DNA of 64,000 nucleotides. It comes from Micromonospora sediminicola (GTDB lineage: Bacteria; Actinomycetota; Actinomycetes; Mycobacteriales; Micromonosporaceae). A model generated the notes under the pieces. It searched no databases. It was not told the DNA's origin and saw only the letters and a program-made list of their open reading frames with translations. This document shows positions 34,213-41,709 of this stretch, in pieces (position 1 is the stretch's first letter; every line of letters starts with the position of its first letter). The translations under genes and the position numbers were made by a program. Location: NCBI RefSeq assembly GCF_900089585.1, contig NZ_FLRH01000003.1:3858501-3922500 (forward strand), read 5' to 3'.

Positions 34213-35619
34213 GTGACCCAGACCCAACCGGTGGAGACCATCCCGACGTCCCGCCCCGCGCCCGTCGCCGTCCCCACCGCCGGACAGCCCTACGAATACC
34301 GGCGCGCACCCCTGGTCGAACCCGACTGGACCCGCTTCCCCGGCTGGCGCCACGTCACCCGCGACCAGTGGGAGAGCGCCCAGTGGCAGCGCGTCAACTG
34401 CGTCAAGAACATCAAGCAGCTGCGCACCGTCCTCGGCGACACCGTCGACGAGACCTTCTACGCCGACCTGGAGGCCGACCAGAAGGCCCTGGCCACCATG
34501 TCCATGCTGGTGCCCCCGCAGATGCTCAACACCATGGTGCCGTTCGCGCCGATGAGCACCGAGGCGCTGCTCGCCGACCCGGTCCGCCGCTACATGATCC
34601 CGGTCGCCTCCGACCGGCGCACCGACTGGCCCTCACACCCCTACGCCAGCCGCGACAGCCTGCACGAACACGACATGTGGGTCGCCGAGGGACTCACCCA
34701 CCGCTACCCCACCAAGGTCCTCGCCGAGCTGCTCTCCACCTGCCCGCAGTACTGCGGGCACTGCACCCGGATGGACCTCGTCGGCAACTCCACCCCCGCC
34801 GTCGACAAGCTCAAGCTCACGCTCAAGCCGGTCGACCGCTACGACGCCCACATCACCTACCTCAAGGCCCACCCCGGTGTCCGGGACGTGGTCGTCTCCG
34901 GCGGCGATGTCGCCAACGTGCCGTGGCGTAACCTCGAGTCCTACCTCATGCGCCTGCTGGAGATCGAGACCATCCGCGACATCCGGCTCGCCACCAAGGC
35001 GCTCATGGGCCTGCCGCAGCACTGGCTCCAGCCCGACGTGGTCGAGGGCCTCGAACGGGTCGCCCGCACCGCCGCCCGCCGCGGCGTCAACCTGGCCATC
35101 CACACCCACGTCAACCACGCCCAGTCGCTGACCCCGCTGGTCGCCAAGGCCGCCCAGACCGCGCTCGACGTCGGCGTCCGCGACGTCCGCAACCAGGGCG
35201 TGCTCATGCGCGGCGTCAACGCCACCAGCGCCGACCTGCTCGACCTGTGCTTCGCGCTGCAGGGCGAGACGGGCATCCTGCCGTACTACTTCTACATGTG
35301 CGACATGATCCCCAACGCCGAGCACTGGCGGGTCCCGGTCTGGCACGCCCAGCAGCTCCAGCACGACATCATGGGCTACCTGCCCGGCTACGCCACCCCG
35401 CGGATCGTCTGCGACGTCCCGTTCGTCGGCAAGCGCTGGGTGCACATGCTCACCGACTACGACCGCGAGCGCGGCATCTCCTACTGGACCAAGAACTACC
35501 GCACGTCGATCGAGTCCGCCGACCTGGAGGCGCTCAACAAGCGCTACGCGTACTACGACCCGATCGACACCCTGCCCGAGGCGGGCCAGTCCTGGTGGCA
35601 CGCCCACCGCGACGACTGA
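34213..35619 (+). CDS. kamA: Lysine 2,3-aminomutase-like radical SAM enzyme
   Basis: 468-aa radical SAM/PLP aminomutase expected to turn L-lysine into L-beta-lysine, the first step of the pathway encoded by the divergent operon. The [4Fe-4S] motif is C177-x3-C181-x2-C184 (CPQYCGHC). The PLP-binding Lys is probably K407 (DVPFVGK), replacing the usual PGGGGK. D401 matches one of the two Asp residues that hold the lysine side-chain amine in the clostridial enzyme, but the other (the D of GVND) is A337 here (GVNATSAD). So substrate or binding mode may differ. The GTG has a GAGGAGG site 5 bases upstream. A strong hairpin terminator follows. Confidence 0.85.
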   Translation: MTQTQPVETIPTSRPAPVAVPTAGQPYEYRRAPLVEPDWTRFPGWRHVTRDQWESAQWQRVNCVKNIKQLRTVLGDTVDETFYADLEADQKALATMSMLVPPQMLNTMVPFAPMSTEALLADPVRRYMIPVASDRRTDWPSHPYASRDSLHEHDMWVAEGLTHRYPTKVLAELLSTCPQYCGHCTRMDLVGNSTPAVDKLKLTLKPVDRYDAHITYLKAHPGVRDVVVSGGDVANVPWRNLESYLMRLLEIETIRDIRLATKALMGLPQHWLQPDVVEGLERVARTAARRGVNLAIHTHVNHAQSLTPLVAKAAQTALDVGVRDVRNQGVLMRGVNATSADLLDLCFALQGETGILPYYFYMCDMIPNAEHWRVPVWHAQQLQHDIMGYLPGYATPRIVCDVPFVGKRWVHMLTDYDRERGISYWTKNYRTSIESADLEALNKRYAYYDPIDTLPEAGQSWWHAHRDD

Positions 35620-35633
35620 CCGTCCCGTCGCAC

Positions 35634-35672
35634 CACGTCGCCCCCGCCGGCTGAGCCGGCGGGGGCGACGTG
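35634..35672. terminator. Bidirectional hairpin terminator, kamA/csbD
   Basis: An 18-bp perfect stem with a TGA loop (left arm CACGTCGCCCCCGCCGGC). It lies between the convergent kamA and CsbD genes. Confidence 0.88.
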
Positions 35673-35680
35673 CGTCCGGG

Positions 35681-35875
35681 TCACTTCTCGAACGCGTCCT
35701 TGACGTCCCGGCCGGCCTGCTTGACGTCCTGCCCGGCCTGACGCGCCCGTGCCGCGCTCTGCTCGCTGGCGCCCTCGGCCCGCAACCGCTCGTTGTCGGT
35801 GACGTCGCCGATGCGCTCCTTGGCCATGCCGCTCATCTCCTGGGCCTTCATCTTCGCCTTGTCGGTGAAGCTCAT
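35681..35875 (-). CDS. CsbD-family stress-response protein
   Basis: 64-aa highly charged, helical protein of the CsbD-like family, abundant under general stress in many bacteria; its biochemical role is unknown. The pattern MSFTDKAKMKAQEMSGMAKERIGDVTDNERLRAEGASEQ (split: K/A/E repeats then GDVTDNERLRAEG) is the family hallmark. No membrane helix or Cys. An AGGAGGGCGAC ribosome-binding site precedes the ATG. Monocistronic, sharing the terminator hairpin with kamA. Confidence 0.88.
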   Translation of the reverse strand: MSFTDKAKMKAQEMSGMAKERIGDVTDNERLRAEGASEQSAARARQAGQDVKQAGRDVKDAFEK

Positions 35876-36031
35876 GTCGCCCTCCTCGTCAGCGTGCGGC
35901 TTGCCCTTGTCGCGTCCCCGGTGCCGAGCTCGACAAACGCTGTTGACCGGCGCACATCCCCTAAGGCATCCTAGGACAATAGGTCAGAGCGGTTCCCGGT
36001 GCCGGCCCGACGGGCGTGGTTGACTGGGCGG

Positions 36032-36646
36032 GTGAACGAGATACTGCTGATCCGGCACGGCGAGACCACGTGGAGCGCCAGCCACCGGCACACCTCGTAC
36101 ACCGACCTGGAGCTGACCCCTGACGGTGAGCGGCAGGCCCGCGCGCTCGCTCCCCTGCTCGCCGGCCGGCGCTTCGTCCGGGTGCTGTCCAGCCCCCGGC
36201 AACGCGCCACCCGCACCGCCCACCTGGCCGGGCTGACCGTCGACGCCACCGACCCCGACCTGGCCGAATGGAACTACGGCGACTACGAGGGCCGCACCAG
36301 CGACGCCATCGGCGAGGAACGGCCGGGCTGGAGCATCTGGACCGACGGCGGCGGCCCCGGCGGCGAGTCACCGGCCGAGGTGGGCGCCCGGCTCGACCGG
36401 GTGCTCGACCGGGTCGCCCCGCTGCTGGATCGGGGCAGCGTCGCGCTGGTCGGGCACGGGCACAGCCTGCGGGTGCTCGGGGCGCGGTGGATCGGCCTGC
36501 CCCCGTCGGGCGGCGGACTGCTGCGGCTCGACACGGCCACGCTCAGCGTGCTCGGCCACGAGCACGGCCGGCGGGTCATCCGGCGCTGGAACCTGCCGGC
36601 TCCGTCGCCGACCGGGACCGACCCCGACCGGGCAGCTCGGCACTGA
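36032..36646 (+). CDS. Histidine phosphatase (phosphoglycerate mutase-like)
   Basis: 204-aa member of the histidine phosphatase superfamily. The phosphohistidine motif is R8-H9-G10 (LLIRHGETTW). The second catalytic block AEWNYGDYEGRT and the late VALVGHGHSLRVLGARWIG, with its conserved His, are intact. It is closest to broad-specificity acid phosphatases of the PhoE/GpmB type. The GTG at 36032 starts the RHG strand directly; the frame open from 35999 adds no conserved residues. The 3' end overlaps the convergent Lrp gene by 71 bp. Confidence 0.9.
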   Translation: MNEILLIRHGETTWSASHRHTSYTDLELTPDGERQARALAPLLAGRRFVRVLSSPRQRATRTAHLAGLTVDATDPDLAEWNYGDYEGRTSDAIGEERPGWSIWTDGGGPGGESPAEVGARLDRVLDRVAPLLDRGSVALVGHGHSLRVLGARWIGLPPSGGGLLRLDTATLSVLGHEHGRRVIRRWNLPAPSPTGTDPDRAARH

Positions 36647-37082
36647 TCCGCGGCGGGCGGTTCTCATACGGCGTGGACAGCACCACAGTGGTGCGGGTCG
36701 TGACGTTGGCCGAGATGCGGATCTCCTGCAGCAGCCGTTCCAGGTCGGCCGGGCCGGCCACGCGCACCAGCAGGAGATAGAAGTCCTCCCCCGCGACCGA
36801 GTAGCAGGAGTCGATCTCGGGCAGGTGGGCCAGCCGCTCCGGCGCGTCGTCGGGCTGCGACGGGTCGAACGGCCGGATCGCCACGAACGCGGTCAGCGGC
36901 AGGTCCAGCGCCTCGAACGACACCCGCGCGGCGTACCCCTTGACCACGCCACGCTGCTCCAGCCGGCGGACCCGCTGGTGCACGGCCGACACCGACAGGC
37001 CCACCCGCTCGGCCAGGTCCGTGTACGACAGCCGACCGTCCCCGGTCAGCGCGGCGACGATGGCGCGGTCGATCTCCTCCAC
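36576..37082 (-). CDS. Lrp/AsnC-family transcriptional regulator
   Basis: 168-aa regulator responding to amino acids. Residues 1-50 carry the AsnC helix-turn-helix (YTDLAERVGLSVSAVHQRVRRLEQRGVVKGY), followed by the RAM ligand-binding beta-sandwich (FVAIRPFDPS...YSVAGEDFYLLLVRVAGPADLERLLQEI). I start at the GTG at 37082, giving the usual N-terminus VEEIDRAIVAAL. It lies 60 bp after DUF433 on the same strand and has a long polar C-terminal tail that overlaps the phosphatase gene. A role in the lysine locus 2 kb away is possible but only inferred from the regulator class and distance. Confidence 0.9.
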   Translation of the reverse strand: MEEIDRAIVAALTGDGRLSYTDLAERVGLSVSAVHQRVRRLEQRGVVKGYAARVSFEALDLPLTAFVAIRPFDPSQPDDAPERLAHLPEIDSCYSVAGEDFYLLLVRVAGPADLERLLQEIRISANVTTRTTVVLSTPYENRPPRISAELPGRGRSRSATEPAGSSAG

Positions 37083-37141
37083 GCGGCGCAGCCTAGCCGC
37101 AAAAGCGCTCCCACGCCGCACCCGGCCCGCCGGGATGACGC

Positions 37142-37357
37142 TCAGCGCGCCGTCCGGTCGCGCACCGCGTCGGCGGCGTAGTTGAGCACCTCCGCCATGT
37201 CCTCCTCGTCCAGGAACGGCAGATCGGTGAGGATGTCGGTGACGGACATGCCCTCGGCCATCATGGCCAGCAGGGTGGCCACGGGGACGCGCGACTGCCG
37301 CACGCAGGGCGCACCCCCCATGACGTCGGGGTCGACGGTGATCCGGGGGAAGGTCAC
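37142..37357 (-). CDS. DUF433 protein (VapB-like antitoxin fold)
   Basis: 71-aa DUF433 protein with the characteristic ITVDPDVMGGAPCVRQSRVPVATLLAMMAEGMSVTDILTDLP-type pattern (start I6, tail YAADAVR). Proteins of this family are often antitoxins paired with a PIN-like DUF5615 toxin; no such partner is seen on either side. It starts at a GTG 9 bp after the acyl-CoA dehydrogenase stop and appears to be part of that operon. It may be an orphan antitoxin or a DNA-binding regulator. Confidence 0.85.
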   Translation of the reverse strand: MTFPRITVDPDVMGGAPCVRQSRVPVATLLAMMAEGMSVTDILTDLPFLDEEDMAEVLNYAADAVRDRTAR

Positions 37358-37366
37358 CGCGACAGG

Positions 37367-38509
37367 TTAGCCCTTGGCCAGGGCGCGGGAGATGACCAGC
37401 CGCTGGATCTGGTTGGTGCCCTCGACGATCTGCAGCACCTTCGCCTCGCGCATGTAGCGCTCCACCGGGTGGTCGGCGACGTAGCCGGCGCCGCCGAGCA
37501 CCTGCACCGCGTCGGTGGTCACCCGCATCGCCACGTCGGTGGCGAACAGCTTCGCCTTCGCCGCCTCGATCGAGTACGGCCGGCCGGCGTCGCGCAGCCG
37601 CGCCGCGGCCAGCATGAGCGCGCGGGCCGCGGAGATCTGGGTCGCGTGGTCGGCCAGGTTGAACCCGAGGCCCTGGAAATCGATGATCGCGCGGCCGAAC
37701 TGCCGGCGCTCCCGGGCGTAGCCGACCGCGTAGTCCAGGGCCGCCTGCGCCAGCCCCACCGCGCAGGCGGCGATGCCGAGGCGGCCGGAGTCCAGCGCGG
37801 ACATGGCGATGGTGAACCCGGCGCCCTCGCCACCGATCAGCCGCTCGGCGGGCACCCGCGCGTCGTCGAAGGCGATCTGCGCCACCGGGGAGGAGTGCAG
37901 GCCCATGGTCCGCTCGGCGGCCTGCGGGTGGATGCCCGGCGTGCCCCGGTCGGCCAGCAGGCAGGAGATGCCCTTCGGGCCGGGCCCGCCGGTGCGGCAG
38001 AAGATGTTGTAGAAGTCCGCGACCCGGGCGTGGGTGATCCACGCCTTGGTGCCGGTCACCACGTACGCGTCGCCGTCGCGCACCGCCCGGGTGGTCAGCG
38101 CCGCCGCGTCCGAGCCGCCCTGCGGCTCGGAGAGGCAGTATGCCCCCAGCAGCTCCCCGCCGATCATGTCGGGCAGCAGCTTGCGCTGCTCGTCGGAGCC
38201 GAACTGCGCCACCGGGTAGCAGGACAGCGTGTGCACGCTGACCGCCTCGGCCACGGCCAGCCACCGGCTGGCGAGGATCTCCAGCACCTGCAGGTAGACC
38301 TCGTACGGCTGGGCGGCGCCCCCGTGCTCCTCGGCGTAGGGCAGGCCGAGCAGGCCGGCGCGGCCCAGGGTGCGCAGCACCTCGCGGGGGAACTCGGCGC
38401 GCTCCTCGAAGCCGGCGGCCTTCGGGGCCAGCTCCCGGTCGGCGAGCTCGGTGGCGAGGTCCAGCAGGTCGTGGGCCTCGTCGGTGGGCAGGATCCGGTC
38501 GACGTTCAT
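37367..38509 (-). CDS. Acyl-CoA dehydrogenase
   Basis: 380-aa FAD-dependent acyl-CoA dehydrogenase. Family blocks are all visible: YCLSEPQGGSDAAALTT (FAD/acyl site), FCRTGGPGPKGISCLL, RRQFGRAI and the C-terminal catalytic base E363 in QIVEGTNQIQR. E at this position is typical of short/medium-chain enzymes. The ATG overlaps the M24 peptidase stop by 4 bp (ATGA) and DUF433 follows closely, so M24-ACAD-DUF433 form one unit. Reduction or formation of crotonyl-CoA from the lysine pathway is conceivable, but the gene is in a different operon. Confidence 0.94.
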   Translation of the reverse strand: MNVDRILPTDEAHDLLDLATELADRELAPKAAGFEERAEFPREVLRTLGRAGLLGLPYAEEHGGAAQPYEVYLQVLEILASRWLAVAEAVSVHTLSCYPVAQFGSDEQRKLLPDMIGGELLGAYCLSEPQGGSDAAALTTRAVRDGDAYVVTGTKAWITHARVADFYNIFCRTGGPGPKGISCLLADRGTPGIHPQAAERTMGLHSSPVAQIAFDDARVPAERLIGGEGAGFTIAMSALDSGRLGIAACAVGLAQAALDYAVGYARERRQFGRAIIDFQGLGFNLADHATQISAARALMLAAARLRDAGRPYSIEAAKAKLFATDVAMRVTTDAVQVLGGAGYVADHPVERYMREAKVLQIVEGTNQIQRLVISRALAKG

Positions 38510-39615
38510 AGCGCGATGAGCTCCGTGGGGGTGGTGTTGAGCCGTTGCCCGCCGTCCGTCGTGCAGACGACGATGTCCTCGATCCGGGCGCCGTACCGCC
38601 CGGCGAGGTAGATCCCGGGTTCGACCGAGAAGGCCATGCCGGCCTCCAGCGGACGCGGGTTGCCGGTCACCACGTACGGGTCCTCGTGGGTGTCGAGGCC
38701 GATGCCGTGCCCGGTGCGGTGCAGGAAGGCGTCGCCGAAACCGGCGGCGGTGATCATGTCACGGGCGACCGCGTCGAGGTCCTCGGCGGTCACCCCGGGT
38801 CGCACGGCGGCCACGGCGGCGCGCTGTGCGTCCCGCAGCACCGCGTAGAGGTCGACGAACCCGGCCGGCGCGGGGCCGCCGGCGACGTAGGTGCGGGTGC
38901 AGTCGGAGCGGTAGCCCGAGGGCATGGTGCCGCCGATGTCGACCACCACCGGCTCGCCCGCGCCGATCGGCCGGTCGGAGGTGCCGTGGTGCGGGCTGGC
39001 GCCGTGCGGGCCGGCGGCCACGATGACGAAGTCCACCTCGGCGTGCCCGGCCGCGCGGATCGCGGCGGCGATGTCGGCGGCGACCTCCCGCTCCGTGCGG
39101 CCCGGGCGCAGCCACTGCCCCATTCGCCGGTGCACGGCGTCGATCGCGGCGCCCGCCTCGGCCAGCGCCGCCACCTCGGCCGGGGACTTGCGGATCCGCA
39201 GCTCACGCAGCACCTCGGAGGCGAGCCGCTGGGCCGCGTCCGGCAGCGCGGCGCGCAGCGCGAGCACCTGCTGCGCCCACATCCGGTCGGCGATCCCGAC
39301 GGCGCGCACCGGGCCGGGCAGCGCGGCGCGGACGAGCGGCCACGGGTCGTCGCCGTCGGCGTGGTCGACGATCCGGAGGCCGCCGCCGGGGGCGGCCTCG
39401 GCGTCGGGGCGTTCCAGCGCCGGCACCACGAGCGTGGGCTCCCCCTCGGCGGGCAGCACCAGGCAGGTGAGGCGCTCGCTCTCGCGGGCGTCGTAGCCGG
39501 TCAGCCAGCGCAGGTCGGAGCCGGGGGTGAGCAGCAGCGCGTCCAGGCCCGCCGCGGCGGTGGCGTGCCGGGCCGCGGACAGTCGCCCGGCCGGGTACAG
39601 CTCCTCGGTTCCCAC
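38506..39615 (-). CDS. M24-family Xaa-Pro peptidase
   Basis: 369-aa metallopeptidase with the creatinase N-domain (residues 1-135) and pita-bread M24 catalytic domain. The five dinuclear metal ligands are visible: Asp in VVDIGG, Asp in SDCTRTY, His in HRTGHGIG, Glu in SVEPGIY and Glu in RIEDIVV. It would remove N-terminal residues before proline from cytoplasmic peptides; a creatinase-like role is possible. The GTG start has no strong ribosome-binding site. First gene of the M24-ACAD-DUF433 operon. Confidence 0.93.
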   Translation of the reverse strand: MGTEELYPAGRLSAARHATAAAGLDALLLTPGSDLRWLTGYDARESERLTCLVLPAEGEPTLVVPALERPDAEAAPGGGLRIVDHADGDDPWPLVRAALPGPVRAVGIADRMWAQQVLALRAALPDAAQRLASEVLRELRIRKSPAEVAALAEAGAAIDAVHRRMGQWLRPGRTEREVAADIAAAIRAAGHAEVDFVIVAAGPHGASPHHGTSDRPIGAGEPVVVDIGGTMPSGYRSDCTRTYVAGGPAPAGFVDLYAVLRDAQRAAVAAVRPGVTAEDLDAVARDMITAAGFGDAFLHRTGHGIGLDTHEDPYVVTGNPRPLEAGMAFSVEPGIYLAGRYGARIEDIVVCTTDGGQRLNTTPTELIAL

Positions 39616-39802
39616 AGTCGAAGCTTAACGGTCGTTCGGGCGGTGGCGGGAGTCCGGTCGTCCCGTTCCGGACCGCTGCGCCGCGCGTCGTCTTGTCGTA
39701 CCGGTGGGCCATGATCCTTGTCGTCACAGCGGCACGGGTCACGGGCCGGCGACGGCGGTCCGGCGTGCCCGGAGCCGGTCGCCGGCGGGGAGGTCGGGAA
39801 CG

Positions 39803-40312
39803 ATGACGGAGGCGACGGACGCCTCGTGGCGGCACCGCAGCGTGCTGCGGGTGGCGCCGCCGGCGCGGGCGCGCAAGCTGGCCAAGGTGCCCTTCGTGGA
39901 GCTGGCCGACGGCCGGCTGCAGGGGGTGGTGTCCAGTGGTTCCGACGTGGAGCGGGTCTACGTCTCCTCGGTCGCCGCCGGCAGCCACGCGGTCAACTGC
40001 AGCACCAACAACAACCGGCCCTGCGGCGGCCTGCGCGGCAGCCTGCTCTGCAAGCACCTGCACGCGCTGGCCGACGAGGCCGTGCTGCAGTACGGGATCG
40101 CGCAGGTGGCCCGCTACCTGCGCGTCGACGTCGGCGACGGCGTCGACAGCGGCACCGACCTGCTGGCCCGCACCGACGCGCGGCACGAGCCCGGCCCGGC
40201 GGCGGTGGTGTTCAGCCGCTTCCTGCGCCACCTGGCCTACCTGGAGGTCCCGGCGAGCACCACCGCGGTGCCGGAGCTGCACTGGTTCCCGGCCACGGCG
40301 GGGGTGCGCTGA
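39803..40312 (+). CDS. SWIM-like zinc-finger protein (MoxR/VWA cassette gene 1)
   Basis: 169-aa protein with a SWIM-type zinc motif in residues about 64-90: C66 (VNCSTNNN), C74 and then CKHLHAL, giving the C...C-x-H pattern thought to bind DNA or protein. The rest is a small alpha/beta region of unknown role. The ATG at 39803 has GGGAACG nearby. The stop overlaps the next gene's start (TGATG). SWIM proteins recur beside MoxR ATPases and VWA proteins; here the protein is much shorter than the E. coli YehQ-type partner, and the next gene may supply the missing part. Confidence 0.75.
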   Translation: MTEATDASWRHRSVLRVAPPARARKLAKVPFVELADGRLQGVVSSGSDVERVYVSSVAAGSHAVNCSTNNNRPCGGLRGSLLCKHLHALADEAVLQYGIAQVARYLRVDVGDGVDSGTDLLARTDARHEPGPAAVVFSRFLRHLAYLEVPASTTAVPELHWFPATAGVR

Positions 40313-41709
40313 TGCTCGCCGCCCACCTTGCCCGGCTCACCGACGGGGAGGTCCCCGGGCTGGCCGAGACGCTCGCCGTGGTCGACGACGTCGACGACGC
40401 GCTGACCCGCGGTCTGGCCCGGGTGAGCGAGCCGGACGCCGCCGCCTGGGCCGCGCTGGCCGGTGCGGTCGCCGACACCCCGCTGGCCGACCGCACCGCC
40501 GACGCGGTCCGCGCGGCGACCACCGGCGCGCCGACCGAGGCGCACCTGGCCGTCCTCGCCGGCGCCCGCGCGGCGTTGCTCGGCGCGGCGCACGACGCGC
40601 TGCTCGACCGGGTCGACGCGGCGCTCGGACGTTCCCGGGCCCCCTGGGCCGCCGCGCCCGGCCTCGCGCCGGATCCGTCGCCCGCCGTCGCCGGGGCGCG
40701 GGCCTGGCTGCACGAGCTGGCCCTCGCCGGCTGGCGCGGCGCCGACCACGACCTGGTCTCCGGCGCCGCCGCGCCGGTGGAGGCCGCGCTCGCCGTGCCG
40801 GGCCTGCGCCGGCTCGCGGTGCTGCTGGACGGCCTCGCCGCCGAACTGCGCGCCGGCCTGCCGGTGGCCGCCATGCCCCGGGTGCCGGCCCGCCGGTGGG
40901 CCGACCTGTGGTCCCGGGCCGTCCTGCTCGCCGCCGGCGCCGCCGCCGAGGCCGCTGCCCCGGAGACCGTCTCCGGCCGCCTGCTGCCGCTCGGCGTGGA
41001 CGTGCACGAGCACGACACCGCGTTCCAGGCGCAGCTGCACGCCCTGCTCGAACCGGCCGGCGGCGGTGACGTCCGCCTGGTCCGGGTCACCGTGGCCGCG
41101 GCGAAGGTCGCCACCATCGTCGGGCCGGCCGGCTGGCGGCTGCTCGAGGCGTACCCGATCCTGCTCAAGGCCCTGGCCGAGCGGCGCGCCGTGACCGTCA
41201 CCGACCTGCCCGCCCACGGCGGCGACCTGCGCTGGGTCGACGAGCGGGCCGAACTCGCCGACCCGACCGACCCGTTCGCCGCCGCCCGGGTGCTGCTGGC
41301 CGGCGCCACCGCGGCCGCGACCCCGCCGCTGACCCGGCACCCGGCCGCGATCGCCGAACCGGTCCTGGTCGAGGGCTACACCGCCCGCCACGACGACGGC
41401 GGCCTGTTCTTCGACCTCGACGGCCGCGCGGTCCCGGTGGCCGTCGACCGGCTGCCGGCCGCCGGGCCGCTCACCCCGGCGCTGGTCGCCGCCTCCACCG
41501 CCTGCCTCGCGCTGCTGCGCTGGGACGACGGCCGTTGGCTGCTGCAACCCCTGGCGGTGCGGGCCAGCGTGAAACGGCAGGCCGTCGAGGCGCACAACGG
41601 CGACTGGGCGTGCGGCGTCACCGACCCGAAGACGGCGAAGGCCGAGGCCAAGGCGGGCGACGCCGTGGCCGTGCTGCGCGAACGCGCGGGACGGTTGCTG
41701 CGCCGATGA
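40312..41709 (+). CDS. Unknown 465-aa protein of the MoxR/VWA cassette
   Basis: Cytoplasmic, Ala/Leu-rich, mostly helical protein without signal peptide or membrane segment. I do not recognise a characterised domain. Residues about 290-310 (VTVAAAKVATIVGPAGWRLLEAY) and the lysine-rich C-terminus (VTDPKTAKAEAKAGDAVAVLRERAGRLLRR) stand out; the latter resembles the end of larger SWIM-associated proteins. It is coupled to both neighbours by overlapping start/stop codons (TGATG upstream, ATGA downstream), so it is an obligate member of the five-gene unit. It may be the C-terminal half of a split SWIM/YehQ-like protein or a DUF5691-like partner; neither is proven. Confidence 0.65.
   Translation: MLAAHLARLTDGEVPGLAETLAVVDDVDDALTRGLARVSEPDAAAWAALAGAVADTPLADRTADAVRAATTGAPTEAHLAVLAGARAALLGAAHDALLDRVDAALGRSRAPWAAAPGLAPDPSPAVAGARAWLHELALAGWRGADHDLVSGAAAPVEAALAVPGLRRLAVLLDGLAAELRAGLPVAAMPRVPARRWADLWSRAVLLAAGAAAEAAAPETVSGRLLPLGVDVHEHDTAFQAQLHALLEPAGGGDVRLVRVTVAAAKVATIVGPAGWRLLEAYPILLKALAERRAVTVTDLPAHGGDLRWVDERAELADPTDPFAAARVLLAGATAAATPPLTRHPAAIAEPVLVEGYTARHDDGGLFFDLDGRAVPVAVDRLPAAGPLTPALVAASTACLALLRWDDGRWLLQPLAVRASVKRQAVEAHNGDWACGVTDPKTAKAEAKAGDAVAVLRERAGRLLRR

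Noticed and set aside
36576..36646. 71-bp overlap of phosphatase and Lrp genes (and 82 bp for LysE/GH42) as a sign of frameshift
   Set aside because: Both proteins of each pair keep intact domains; the overlaps affect only non-conserved tails.
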